Source: Ciona savignyi
Lineage: Eukaryota; Chordata; Ascidiacea; Phlebobranchia; Cionidae
Direction of reading: 5' to 3'
Assembly: GCA_000149265.1 (NCBI GenBank)
Contig: CH002874.1
Span: forward strand, 101,800 to 165,799
Length of the DNA: 64,000 nucleotides
The position numbers and the translations under genes are program-made. Below the pieces are notes generated by a model that was given only the letters and a program-made list of their open reading frames with translations, did not search any database and was not told where the DNA came from. The first letter of the stretch is position 1; each line of letters begins with the position of its first letter. Positions 12,313 through 24,631 of the stretch are shown here, piece by piece.

Positions 12313-15300
12313 ATGAACAGGCGCGGGTGTAGCACGGCCATTCCAACCATAATTTTCGCTTTTGTGCTTTGCCTAATTCTTGCGTGTGGAATCGTACTGT
12401 ATGATGTCACAAGCATTAGGAACTACGTCAATGGTAGATCAAGACTGAACCGGAAGATTTCGGCATTCTACTACGATCGATTTTATGATGAGATACCGGA
12501 AACTCGGAAAACGGCAGATGCACCGGTGAAGCATATAAACGAAAGCCCCACTGCTTTGGACGATATATTTATTTCTGTGAAAACGACAGGAAAGTTTCAC
12601 CAATCACGAGTTCAGATCATAATTGACACATGGTTTCGTGACGCAAAGTTGCAGGTTTGTCTTTTACATTTCAGGTCGATTAACACAGACAAATGTTGTA
12701 TTTGGTGGTTTCTGTCTAGCCAGCACCGGCCAATAAAAAGTGTTTTTTATGTGTCATTTTAAATGAATAGGCTTACATATTTGCATTTTGTTTCGAATAA
12801 AATAGTGCATTCAGTTGGTTGGTTTTAAGTGAACGTGCTGCACTGGACGCAATAATTAACTCGACCGTTTAGTAGTGGGAACCATGCAATTATTATTAAT
12901 TTCCCTGCATGCTATATAGCCTTGTCAGAAAATCAATTGCTGGTTTGTTAAATTTTTTGAAATTCTGTGAATTGGGTAGTGCAACTGACAAAGGAAAACC
13001 TTGGAATCGTTTTAAATCGGGAATACAATGCTAAGTCAGTGGCTAGCCATACAATTCCTTTTAACAATCCACTCTCTTCCGATTTGTTGTAACCTAAGCC
13101 ATCATACCACCTGTTTATAATAGAACGGTTTATTATAACAGGGTCGTATTTCAGTGTGGCTTTCTCCTGCGCAAACATAAAACAAAAACCTCCATAACAA
13201 AAAAAACGCAACAAGTACGGCGTCAGTATTGATAAATGCGTATAAATCTCACCAACACATTTTTTCGCAGACATACTTTTTCACTGACATAGATGATGCA
13301 AACTTTGTTCAACAAACTGGTAAGTTAATTTATCGTGTTCTTTATTCAAAGTTTATAGACTTTTCAAAAAGCTATATACCAATCTAATGTGTGTTCGGTT
13401 GACTATGTCGGTTTATGGCTCTATTTCATTTAAGATAGGTAACTGTTGCTTTCGCAAAATAGTGCTTTTTATAAATCTTTAATCAAAGTTTATTTCGGCG
13501 TATTTATAACGATAGTCGATTTCCGCTTTTATACGATTAGGGTAAGATATCCATATTTATTTCTGAAGTCTTGGGACACACATGAACCAACTGTCAGAAT
13601 ACTACGTAGGCTACACACAGCTACTTTGTAGTGGGTTTATAATTAAATTTACTTTACACTCTTTTGTATCCTTTATAAGCAAGTAACAGTTGTTCATGTA
13701 TTATTCAAAACCAAACAGCATTTATTCACAAATTACAGGCGGACACATGGTTAACACATTGTGCAATAAAACCCACACGAGGTAAGTCCTGACTTATTTA
13801 TACCGTCCTTCTCGACCATATATGTGCAAATACATGTTCAGTTCATGATATGTATGTATCGCAAGATGTGCTGTATATCTCGTCAGTGATTTCATCGAGC
13901 GACGGATGGAAACCAGCTTGTGTATTTCTGTGTGGGGCATTAAAATTTTGTGTCCGTGGGTATTCTCGTTGCCTGAACACAGTGGTTTAATGGGCCAATT
14001 AAAAACTGTATAGTCTATCCATTGTTTTTTTAACAGTTAATCAGCTTAGGTAAAATAACGGTTGGCATAAGTTAGTATGACGATTGCTAGCATTGTAAAT
14101 ATATTTGTCCGGTCGAATGGCTAGATGCTGCGACGTCTTTCAACCAAAGTGTTGCTCGTGTGTTAACTCTACCACATTTTACCCTCCACAGGGAAAAAAA
14201 CATAACAATAAAATTTTCCATTATAACCACTGCATTTACCTACACCAGGTAATAGGTAACAAAATAATCCAGTCGTCACCCCACAACCATTTTTTTTATT
14301 CCCGAATAATAACAATATATATCTTTGGTGAATATATAACTCGCTGATAGATATTTTGTTTTACAGAAAAGACCTGAGTTGTAAATTGGGAGCGGAGTAC
14401 GACCATTATATGAAGTCTAATAAGAGGTGAGAATGCGAAGAAATAGACACAAAAAAGGAGAAAAAATAAAAAAAACAATACGTTTTTTATATAAAAAATT
14501 TCACGGTTTGGACTATGGCTTTTAGGTCCTTGACGTCGCTTTGATCTTATTGAATTATTTGAATTTCTGGATTGCTCTAAAATTACAGTTTTGATGTAAT
14601 AATATATTTATTTATCGAATATCGATACCACTCGGCCACGATACTAATAAATGAGTTTTGTGTGATTACAGTTAACTTTTTACGACCTATACGCTTATCG
14701 GCGTCCATAATAATAACAAGGAAGAATCCTAAATTTGTTCTAACAGTTTAGGAGAATGGTTTTATTTTTTGTTTTACCTCAACAATAGTCGCTTGTACCT
14801 CACTGCCCAAAGAATGTTGTAGGTGCTATCACGTTAACACTAACTATAAAACAAAATTCCGAACGAATGAAAATTTGGAACAAAATAATTGGTGTTCAGT
14901 TACTTTCGCATGGTTGTTCAGTTGATGTATTAATTTCTAACACAGTACAGACCATATTGTGGGCTATTTACAGATCACAAAGTGTTTTTTTTTTGCATAA
15001 ATAGTAAACTTAAACATGTTTCTCTGTAAATGTTCCACAGATGGTGGTGCCATTTTGATGACGATAATTATGTGAACGTGGGACGTCTCGTCGCGATGTT
15101 GCGCGATGTCAACCACACTAAGGATTTCTACATAGGAAAGCCCAGTTTGAATTATCCCTTTGTGGTAACTATAGTTTTGTAATTTATATCAGTCACATAC
15201 TAACCCAGCCGTACATACAAAATAAATTTTGCATTTTTTCACAACACTACTTTTCTCTACTACATATGATCCCGTGTGTTAGGGGCGTTAGCCGCCAATT

Positions 15301-16633
15301 AACATCCGAACGATTGTAGAATAAAAACCGGTCGGTGGCTGACTGATTGTGTCTTTGAGTAAAGCACTTATTGCCTTGGCCCAGTGGTTTATTAAGTAAC
15401 AATAGTGGATTTGTCAAACATATTCAACGCTATATATTAGCTACGATATACTGAGCAATGTCGTTGTTATAACGCCGTTTGTTTTTTTCATTCACATAGA
15501 TAACATGAACAACTAAAGATAACTCAAATAAACTATATGCAATATCTTCCATTCCCATGTCACGCCTTAGATTACATTTTATAATGTCTGGGGGGGGGTA
15601 CTAAAAGATTTACAAACCTTATATATATATTGGTGTATATTGGCCGATGAGAATTGCTTATCTGACAAGCATTGACTATTATGAGGATTAGCATGCCGAC
15701 TTGTTTTATTATAAAAGCAACCATGTTGCAGACAACCTACGAAGGAGAGGAAGTTCGATTTTGGTTTGCAACAGGTGGGGCTGGCCTGTGCATTTCCAGG
15801 GCGTTAGCAATCAAAATGAAACCTTGGTGCAGGTAATCTTTTTTTTCTGATAGTAAAACCATGTAAAGCCCTCCGAATCAGCCATGTCCTTTAAATGATA
15901 CTTTACTGTGCCTCTATGGTGCAGAACTTGAATACGATTGCAGATCACTAAATTGGCATGCGGTGTATAACAGTAATCACCTATTAATACGTGAGGCACT
16001 TATCTAACCCAATACTATATTATTGCATAACAATATAACATATAATTTGATAAAGATCGTATATTTTCAGCGATGGCGGCATTTATCAAACTTCGGAGAA
16101 ACTGCGAGCACCAGACGATTGTACTTTAGGTTTTATTATTTCCAACCGACTTGCAGTTCAACTGACTGAATCAAATTTGCTTCACTCCCACTTAGAAATA
16201 TTGAACAAGCTCAACCCTGCCACACTTACTGAACAGGTTGTTTTTGTTTGTCAATTTCCGGATAAAAAAAACAATTTCAGACGACAGACGTATAAAAAAC
16301 ATATCGAGAGACGTACTATATATAGACCACGTTCGCTGACAGAAAGATTCAACCGAGAATTTGTTTAAAAATTAAATCTAACGTTTCTTGCTACAGCTCA
16401 TTGCGTGTCCTACCCATGGGAATTACAAGTATTCTATCTCTAACTTTATGTATACTAAACAGGTGAGCCTTAGTTACGGACTGGGGGCAAAACGTCAAAA
16501 CTTCATTCAACTCAACGACTCACGATTCAATATTCCGATAAGCGAGGACCCAACTAGATTCCGAACTCTTCACTGCATCATTCAATCAGATCTTTGCAAA
16601 CATTCCGTTCGACCTTACATAATCAGAGGTTGA
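12313..16633 (+). CDS. Fringe: Fringe, O-fucose beta-1,3-N-acetylglucosaminyltransferase
   Basis: Eight exons (12313-12654, 13271-13319, 13739-13781, 14367-14426, 15041-15164, 15732-15832, 16071-16236, 16463-16633) join in one frame to give 351 aa, the normal size for the family. Residues 11-28 form a type II membrane anchor, as expected for a Golgi enzyme. The family signature starts at [13 protein letters not shown]. The metal-binding DDD motif is in FDDDNYVN (about residues 171-173). [13 protein letters not shown] and APDDCTLGF follow, then LHSHLE and the carboxy-terminal LSYG...RFRTLHC. Fringe adds GlcNAc to O-fucose on Notch EGF repeats and so biases Notch toward particular ligands. It appears intact. 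It converges with the gene ending at 17448, 814 bp apart. Lunatic, manic or radical identity cannot be assigned, as tunicates usually have one pre-duplication gene. Confidence 0.97.
15290..15400 (+). mobile_element. SINE remnant in Fringe intron 5
   Basis: A worn fragment recalls the SINE middle: an ACCGGTCGGTGGCTGACTG segment, then TTGTGTCTTTGAGTAAAGCACTT and CCCAGTGG. Head and tail are gone. Confidence 0.45.
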
Positions 16634-17447
16634 CTTCTAAACTGTTATTTCCTTGTGTGAATTATTTATTCTTGCCTGCTGAACACTGTGCACGTTGTTA
16701 CTTTATTATTTGTGCTGTGGATGTCTTGCCGTTTATATTTAATATTAAAAACGAATTTATGATAAAACTAGTTTGGGTTGGACAATTTAATGCGGGATTT
16801 GATTAAGAATGGTCAGACCTTAACAGCCAAGTTTAAATAAATAAAATCGGACGAAATTTATTTTTCGATTAAATTGAAACATTACAGCTTTAGGCTGCAC
16901 AGGAACTAAAAACGATACTAACTTATTTAAATATCATTACTTCCAACGCAATAAAGAATTAAATTTTCCGTTGTATTTGAAACGAATTAAACGGAAACTT
17001 GGCACTGTCGGTAAGGAACGAAAAATAAGTAACGCGGGTACACGAAAAAAGAAGTTCAGAAGAAATAATAAAAAGGCTGTTGGTTACATAACTCAGTGGA
17101 TGACAATATCAAATAAGAACTTTTTTTTAAGAAATGACAGGAATAAATGAACTTGCTACCATATGAAGTTGTAGATGCACCAGTGGACGGAAAATACGAA
17201 ACATGACACCGAAAATATCAAATGGTTTGAATATACGAACAAGTTTCAGATTAAAGTGTTCTGTAAGCACCCCCCGGAGTAGGTCGTGATTTGACAGCAG
17301 TAAAAAAGCTAAAAAGTATACATAAAATGCATTTTAACGCGGCAAATAATAAATACCCATAACCCACAATTATAATGGAAAACATCATTTTTTTAATTAT
17401 AGAGCCGTAGTTCGAACTTAAACCGATTAAGATACACGAGTTTTATT
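16634..17447. other. Convergent intergenic region / 3' UTRs
   Basis: This holds the 3' ends of Fringe (+) and of the unrecognised minus-strand gene. AATAAA motifs occur around 16837-16848 for Fringe. No exon is evident. Confidence 0.5.
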
Positions 17448-20400
17448 CTAGATTAATCTGTCATTCTCACTGTCCGAAGAATTAGGGAAAAAATCACGAG
17501 GGGAACTTCCAAATGGAATTATATCTTCATCATTTGCATCATCCCCAACCATATCATCCGATGAGACCATGTGTTGATGCTCGATTTCACCAGGTTCGTA
17601 TTCATCGCAAGGTCTGTATAAAAGCAGTTTAACACGAAATTCGGATACTTTGTTCAGTTGTGCTATTTCCTGCTGGTCTTCATATTGGATTGCTTCGTTA
17701 TCTACTTTGTTGCTTGAACTGCAATCGATTGTTTTCTTTTCATCGGCTTTTATAGGATATTTTTCCATTAACCATTTTACCTTCAAAAATGCATTAGGGA
17801 TATCAATTGCATTGCTACGTGGGTCAACGTAACTTGTTTGGTCACATAGATGGATGTGGATGGGTTCTGTTCCACGTTTTACTATCAAGGGACGACCGTG
17901 GAACATCTTGCGGCGTTTCATGATTGTGCCAGTTTCTGTTTCGAATACGGAGAAATTGCGTGAAATATTAATCTCGCTGGAGAGCTCACTCATGGGAGAT
18001 GATATCGTGGAATTCGTCAGGTTTTCGGAAACTTTTTGATGCGTTTTCGAAGTAGAAATGGCAGTACTTTTTGTGGCTTTATCAAGAGGGCTGTTGGGGT
18101 CATCCGAAATTTTCATGGTGTCTTTTGACATATTAGATGAAAAGTTACTCGTGGTAATCAGACTTGTGGTGGCCAAAAGCGCACCAAATGTTGGCTTTGC
18201 TAGTAATTCTGACTGTTTAGGGGGTTTTGGTATATTTTGGTTTGGAATGTTTGTTTTAGTGGTTTTTGTGGTCTTGTTAACACAGTCCAGTGTATCATTG
18301 GGTTGTGGGCTGTGACTGCTTGTTTGTGGAACAATAGCATCAACCGCTCTTTCTGCGGATTTTTCAGAAATTTCCGAGAGAAATTCACCATTCACAGTAG
18401 GTGACGATTTATTCCGAGATGAAAGTTTGCTCCATAACGGGGACTTTGATTTTCGCTTTCGTCTGACCGGTTTCGGCGTTGTTTTTGGAATACTGTTGAT
18501 TCGAATAGGATTGCTGTGTTTGACTTCAACTGGGGTAACTATGGGTTCAACATTGAAGAAGCGAATGTTTAAAGTGGCAAGAATGTGATACACCACAACT
18601 GGTTTGGTTAATTTCGGCAGCGGAAACAAAGTGGACATTTTGCATCGTCGGGTCTTTATACCAAGTTTTACCAACGATGAATCTCCAATTGTGAGATAAG
18701 AATCATGAGCTTTAATGGTTTGGCTGGTAGTGGCAAGTTTGGTTTCTTTCTTTCTTTTTTTGCTAGTAAGCCGCTTTGGTGCCCTTGGGCCCTTTTCTTC
18801 CTTTTTCTTTAACAATACTGGCTCTGGAGGGTTATGAAAAATAGAAGGGGAATTATAAAATGGGTTTGCATTAGAAACGCTGTTACCCCATAGTTGACTG
18901 CATAAATGCGGTGAACACATTGAAACTGGCAGAGCTGGGTTTGAGCATGGTGAAGTAAATGATGTATTTGGGGGAGTTACACAATGATTTCTTGTAGCCT
19001 TTGGTGTTGTAATTATGTCCATTGTTTCATAACACATAAGGTTTTGCCGTTTTTCACTATTTGTTGGTGAGTTTTGCTTTGAAGGTGAGGATAAGTTGGT
19101 TTCTTCCTCAAGCAGATCAATTAAGCTGAATAAATTGCGGTTTGGGTCCTGAGAGCTGCTTTGACTTGCTGGAAGGTTCAATTCAGGAGATTTAGCGGAT
19201 TCTTTTGGATTTTTAGTGACATTGGTTTGTGCAATGGCGTCAGTCTCATTAGCAGAGCATTGAATTTCGGATAAAAGTAAATCCATCCAATGGGAGTTTA
19301 CGATTGACTGGGTAGGATCAGTGGTGTCAGTTGCGTTCCCAGATTCTGGTGCTACTATTGTGGTTTGCTTAGATATAAGGTTGTTGTTCTTATCTTCGTT
19401 ATTTAAGTCAGCAGTAGGGGTAATTTCTGGGGCCACACCTGCTGCTAGTGCAGCCAAACCCACCACATCGTCATATAGGATTTGGGGGTTTGAGTTAAGG
19501 TTGGTGTTGATGAATGATGATGGTGATATGTGACGTTGTTTTGGTTGTGGAGGGTGATTACATGGAGCTGTCAAATGATTGGATGTGGGTACAGGTTGCG
19601 TAGAAAGTGGCGGTGGAATGTATTGAACAAAGGGGTTTTGAGTTATAGGTGGGGCCCTTGGCATCATTTGTAAATTGTACGGAGGTGGTGCCTGAAATAC
19701 AACAATATAGTACAACATGATAATGATACATAAGTTTAATGAAGTGTCACAAGTAATCTGGCATGTAGTAAATATATATTATGAGGCCAGGTTATGCTCA
19801 TTTCTGAGGATACCCCCATTAAGATTCTAAAAAACCTCGCTACTTGTGAATAGGCAAGAGCAGGTAAAACGCATCACAATACAACCACAGAAAGAATCGA
19901 ACCTGCACAGGATACACATAATATGGTTGATTATGGTTGAGGTTGGAATAGGGCAGAGTGTATGGTACAGCAGTGTAGGCCGGCGGTAGCGTTGATTTGG
20001 TCAGACCAGAGAGTTGTTGGGGAGCTGGAGAGAAACAAACAATTAAATGAACAAAACAAATAATTAATAGACAGTCCCGCTATTCGCATACATCTGTGAT
20101 TTCGAACTATATTATCAGCCTAATAACTATAGTGCTGATAAGTTTTTATCAAGTTTTATCTCCAAATGTAAAATGTGGCAGAGATGTCACAGGAGCAGTT
20201 TCAAAGCCTACTTTCAGGTTAACAGAGGTTTTGTAGTGTGTTGTATAATCATTGGGCATTTTTATGACATCAACTCTCTGGTGAGTGACTAATTATGACT
20301 TGAAATTCTCTACACTTAACCCATTAGATTAGACTACCTTAAAACAACATGTCACGTTCATTCTGGTGTTAACAGAAAATAACAGAAAAGCAGAGGTCAA

Positions 20401-22691
20401 CAATTAAAGCACTAGTACTATTGAAATCTGAGGTAATACACAACAGAATTCCACATCATAGTAGGAACAGAATATCCCATCAACTTACATGAACATCCAA
20501 CTGGTAGCAGCTTCCTTTTTTCTCCTCTACCATTTTTATTAGCCTTATGCATTTTCACCCCAACAACAACTGGAAAAAAAGTGTACAAGTTCAGTATAAA
20601 ACGTTTTGTAACATGCCAAGTAGCAAAAAGCACGATTTTTTTATGCATTTGGGCAATGACAGTCATATTTTTTTAATCATTTACAAAAGACAGTTAAAAT
20701 TCCACTTTATTAACTTATTGGTTTTAGTCCTGTAAAAATAATCAAAGCTTGCTCCCAGGCTCCCTTTACTAGATCCAGTGTACACCCTGTAATCACCCAA
20801 AGATAGAAACAGCGTTAAAATCACGAACACGCAGGAGTGGCGGGAAGAATCTTCCTTGAACCAACATTGCGTATAGATACAAGAGGTCTAAGATAGACAA
20901 ATGTAACCACAGTAACAGGGGAGATTTGACGCGGAGCATCTTCTAACATTTCAATTGTTCGGCCATTTACTGAATGCTCACGAACATCTTGCAATGTTAT
21001 CTAAAGTGAAATATTTGATCAAACTGTTTTTTTTGCAGAGTAAATAATATCAAAATGTCATAATACATACTGATATAAAAAATGGAAGTGTGGACGACAA
21101 AAAAAGGTTAAGCAAATTGATAAGTTCTAATCCAACTATTGCAATACGAATTCAAACTAACAGTTGTGATTAGCAAAATAGAAGTGCAAATACAAATACC
21201 TAATATCTTAATTGTTTTAGTATGTGTTTAAAATACTGTTAATATAGAGCTAACCTAAAACAAACCTGCGAGCACAGCAACTGGTTCACCAGCGAATTTG
21301 TTTTCAGTGGTTTGTCTCCCATGTATTCCATTGAGCTGCTGTCAAACTCATGTTCCAATGGAAGGTCATTAATTGTATTGTTTAATTCTTCATCGGTACA
21401 AAATCGAACTTTTGTTCTGCCAGGCATGACCTTTGAAATTACTATATCAACAATTGGTGAAGCAATTGCCCAGATAAAAGCTACATATAGCATTTTTAAC
21501 TTAAATTTCGACTTAAAATAATAATTTCTTACATATATATTAGATAAAGAAGTTGTTTTAATGTCATTAATGAAACTGAGAGTAACACTGGCAAGTGTCA
21601 ATAGTAAGCATTCATGTTAAACATTTAAAAGCAAAATAGAAAACAAACTTTCTTCATTAAAAGTGGGATATTATTGCATTGTTTTCAGTCACTACTTACT
21701 TTGTAAACTGCAATTTTGGCATAACGTCTGTGCGAGTGTGCAACAGATTTCAAAAGCACATCGACTGATTTAAACAAAGTTATCCCTTCTTGATTTGGAA
21801 CAACTTCTTTAAGAATGCTGAAAATGTAACAATGAATTATCAATTTTGTATTTTAAAAGAATTTCAAATCATTTAACCATTTTAATTCTCCCTAAAAAAA
21901 GAATCGTAATGTATTTCAATCAAAACCTGATAAGCAATTATATATTTGTTAGAAAACATATTTTTGTGGCCGTAATAAATTTGCTCATTCTGACCCAATG
22001 AAAGTTTGGTAAAAAGTTTGTTCGTTAAAAATCTGACCAAGCAATGCATNNNNNNNNNNNNNNNNNNNNNNNNNNNNNNNNNNNNNNNNNNNNNNNNNNN
22101 NNNNNNNNNNNNNNNNNNNNNNNNNNNNNNNNNNNNNNNNNNNNNNNNNNNNNNNNNNNNNNNNNNNNNNNNNNNNNNNNNNNNNNNNNNNNNNNNNNNN
22201 NNNNNNNNNNACTTTGGAATTTGTGTGGCAATAACTGGAAGCCAAGGATTTCTTCAGTACTGTGTTTCTGAAATGTATGTTTTATTTAAATAAAAATTTT
22301 GATACCTTAATTTTGGAATTGAACTGAAGATAACCGACCAACTATTAACCACAATATAAAACAGCTACCAGTAAGTAGTGGTGGACTGGTAATACAATGG
22401 ATCATCAATTTAAAAAGTATAAAAAAAATTTCATGAGTATATTTAAAGTGATAACATTAAAAAATATGAAAAAATGACGTATTCATTTCAAACCTTAATC
22501 AGCAGCTCATTTTTCTTTTGTGTATAACCAGGGTATTGGTTCGGATACATATATGAATGCTTGAAGATAATTTTCCAGTCATTTTCAATAGAATAATCCT
22601 GATCTACAAACGTTGATTGCATGTAGTCGATAATGTTTTTCAAGTAGGTAGCGTTATCCACCTGCTCCGCGACAGTAGTCGACTCGGACAT
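17448..22691 (-). CDS. Large proline-rich, mostly disordered protein; not recognised
   Basis: Visible exons, 5' to 3': 22691-22494 (ATG, MSESTTVAEQ), at least one missing or hidden exon, 21817-21700, 21430-21266, 21000-20829, 20569-20489, 20024-19903 and 19691-17448. The 21817 exon needs two leftover bases from upstream whereas the first exon ends in phase 0, so an exon is lost, probably in the gap at 22050-22210. A GTG at 22718 extends the frame but is not a plausible start. The first 250 or so residues look folded (LFKSVDVLLKSVAHSHRRYAK; TVVTFVYLRPLV). The last exon encodes 747 residues. It is rich in Pro, Ser, Thr and Asn, with basic clusters that may be nuclear signals (KRLTSKKRKKE, RRKRKSK) and an acidic end (DDMVGDDANDED). 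I do not recognise the family; a nuclear or chromatin role is only a guess from composition. Confidence 0.75.
22050..22210. other. Assembly gap (N run)
   Basis: A run of N inside the second intron region of the minus-strand gene at 17448-22691. Phase arithmetic between the flanking exons indicates that at least one coding exon is missing here or close by. Open frames reported across it are artefacts of N. Confidence 0.97.
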
Positions 22692-22972
22692 ATTCGAACA
22701 GTACGGGCTAACAACCACAGTAAGAAATTTTACTTCATTATATAACTCTCACATTCATTCTGTATAAAAACGTCTAAATATGATTAAAACGTTTTGTATA
22801 ACCCATCAAGCGCATTTTAAATTATCGCAAACGTTAAACCACCAGACAATTTATTCAATAGTAAAAACACATTGCTTTCCACCGCTATAAATTTCCCCGC
22901 CACAGCGAATGACACGCCCCAATAATTTTTATATTTACCGGGGCGGAATTTGAATATAGGATAGGGTAGAAC
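22692..22972 (-). promoter_or_regulatory. Probable promoter of the minus-strand gene ending at 17448
   Basis: Upstream of the ATG at 22691 a local GC-rich patch (about 22885-22950) carries CCCCGCC and CCGGGGCGG-type boxes and a CCAAT sequence near 22918-22923. This is a typical makeup for a TATA-less promoter. There is no direct evidence of a start site. Confidence 0.3.
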
Positions 22973-23022
22973 CATAGAGTACTAATATATAGAGTTTCCA
23001 CTCTATATATTAGTACTCTATG
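22973..23022. repeat. Perfect 23-bp palindrome with 4-nt loop
   Basis: The arm 22973-22995 (CATAGAGTACTAATATATAG plus AGT) is matched without mismatch by 23000-23022, with TTCC between. It directly precedes the hAT-like element at 23029. It could be a tiny foldback insertion, a transposon footprint or a cloning/assembly artefact. Confidence 0.9.
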
Positions 23023-23028
23023 ATAGAA

Positions 23029-23388
23029 CAGTGGTTCTCAAACATTTTAGAGCTGGGACCCACTATTAATTACCACAATTTATGGCGACCCACTTAACTT
23101 TATATATAGTTGTTGTTGGTTTCTAGGTTACGCTATCGTTGCAATGGAACACATCTCTGGAATTATGTATCCCAGGCAAATATTTAACGCTCACGCGGAC
23201 ACGGTGAAATAAACGATAAATTTGCTCATACTTTGTGTGATGTCACACAAGATTGTGTGATGTCACAATTATGATAATTTCCCCTTGATTTTTGTATAGG
23301 AAATAGCCAGTATAGTTAATCAGAGCTTTCTATAACTTTTTACGACCCACCAAGATTCCTTTCGCGACCCATAGTTTGAGAAACGCTG
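23029..23388. mobile_element. hAT-like MITE, 360 bp
   Basis: The left end reads CAGTGGTTCTCAAAC and the right end, reverse-complemented, CAGCGTTTCTCAAAC (13 of 15 match). The 8-bp flanks are TGATAGAA and GGATAGAA, a near-perfect 8-bp target duplication as hAT elements make. There is no coding frame, so it would be moved by a transposase elsewhere. Part of the right flank also fits a SINE tail, so the duplication call has some doubt. Confidence 0.75.
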
Positions 23389-23394
23389 GGATAG

Positions 23395-23685
23395 AATATT
23401 CATGTTTATTTTCGGAAATGAAAACCAAGGGGTTTAACACGCGGGCAAACAGATCACCTCGCGCCCACCGTCGGGTTACCGGAGCTATTGCAGTGTATTG
23501 AGTATGATTCACACGTTCCTTCAATTTGGTAGAAGTATAACCCATTAATCCGCTGGGTTCAGGAAATGTCCGTTAGGCGCTTGCCAAAGGACACAACCGG
23601 CTAGTTGGTGACCAGTTTCGGACCTTTCACCTTTCGGTTGAAAGGCGTCGCACTAAACCACCAGACTAACCGGTCGGGCAAATAT
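23395..23685 (-). mobile_element. tRNA-derived SINE, near full length
   Basis: On the minus strand it has a tRNA-like head (CCGGTTAGTCTGGTGGTTTA), the shared body with AGCGGATTAATGGG and GGTAACCCGACGGTGGGCG, and an end in TTTTCATTTCCG then a GAATATTC-type tail. It lies directly against the hAT-like element. Confidence 0.85.
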
Positions 23686-23783
23686 GCCGTAAAATGTCTT
23701 GTAAGTTGCAAAAACGTCTAGGTCGCTGAGATCTCTTATAATAATGTCGTATTTAAAAAAAAATTCTGAATAGGTTCAACTCC

Positions 23784-23848
23784 TCGCTGAAAGGCGACTT
23801 CGGCTAAAAGGCGACGCATTTAACCACCAGACTAACCCGCCGGACAAA
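23784..23848 (-). mobile_element. SINE head fragment
   Basis: The tRNA-like head of the same SINE (minus strand: GGCGGGTTAGTCTGGTGGTT, then GCGTCGCCTTTTAGCC) is present without the body. It is cut at its left by other sequence and followed by the TA-flanked element at 23857. Confidence 0.55.
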
Positions 23849-23856
23849 TAGAGATA

Positions 23857-24372
23857 CAGTAGAACCCCGCTTACCTGACCACCTATGGGACCGTCATCAA
23901 GCGGTCGCGTTAGCGGGGTGGTTGTGTTAGTGAATTTTGATTTGCAGCAAGTTGTCTTCATATGCAGCTTAAACGTCTGCATTTTTACTAAATTTTCACC
24001 AAATGCCATTATTTTTATCAGATACTGCAGAATGAATTTAATACTAAAGTTTATCTTGTAGGATTCAGTTCTGTCTGTCACATTATTTTTTTGTGCGCGC
24101 TCATTTATTCTTATTGTTTTGATCATAAAAAAATTTAACCTTGTTATTTTGGTGACAAAGGCAAATAATTTAGCACATGCGGTCACTTAAGCGGAGTCAA
24201 ATTTGATGTTTTGGACCAAAATATGGCGGTCCTGGTCTGGAAACCGGGGTGGTCGCGTTATTGAAACAGAATGCAATGCATTACCATAGTAAATTATTCG
24301 GGACCGCACTAAAGTAGTCTTGATAATGAGGTGGTCGTGTTATCAAGGTGGTCTCCAAGCGGGGTTCCACTG
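23857..24372. mobile_element. Tc1/mariner (pogo/Tigger-like) MITE, 516 bp
   Basis: The termini are CAGTAGAACCCCGCTT and the inverted copy CAGTGGAACCCCGCTT, flanked on both sides by TA (23855-23856, 24373-24374). CAGT-GAACC ends with a TA target are typical of pogo/Tigger elements. The inner ends carry further inverted GACCACC/GGTGGTC blocks. The long open frame on the minus strand (24186-23776) lies wholly inside it and does not resemble a transposase. Confidence 0.85.
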
Positions 24373-24451
24373 TATATGAATCGAACACGTTAAACATTCG
24401 GCCACACATCCGTTCACATTTATGTTTTTTTAACTAGGTTACTTTGTTCGA

Positions 24452-24631
24452 ATGACCCAAGATATACGTTTGGACATGATTAAGTGGACAATTAAACAGT
24501 TAATCGGTGAAAACAACACAGGAGTTCAAGATGGGACGGAAAGCAAAGACCGGGCTGTTTCTCCAGGTTTAAACAGCAAATCGGACGAAGACAGAACAAA
24601 TAGAATGTTCTGTAGTCAGATCGCGCTGTAA
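24452..24631 (+). CDS. Possible 59-residue ORF or terminal exon
   Basis: An ATG frame (MTQDIRLDMIKWTIKQLIGE start, SQIAL end) runs to TAA at 24629-24631. The frame is also open a few codons upstream, to a good acceptor (TTTTTTTAACTAG, 24424-24436). The residue make-up is balanced and hydrophilic (Glu, Asp, Asn, Lys) rather than AT-biased. It could be the last exon of a plus-strand gene disrupted by the transposons to its left, or a chance frame. It is not recognised. Confidence 0.25.
   Translation: MTQDIRLDMIKWTIKQLIGENNTGVQDGTESKDRAVSPGLNSKSDEDRTNRMFCSQIAL

Noticed and set aside
12948..13274. 108-codon minus-strand frame in Fringe intron 1
   Set aside because: It is antisense to the intron and overlaps the next Fringe exon border; composition is AT-biased and not family-like.
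22488..22718. Start of the unrecognised gene at 22718
   Set aside because: That codon is GTG; the first ATG is at 22691 and is the better start.
23776..24186. 136-codon minus-strand frame
   Set aside because: It lies almost entirely inside the TA-flanked MITE and crosses into a SINE fragment; no transposase motifs.
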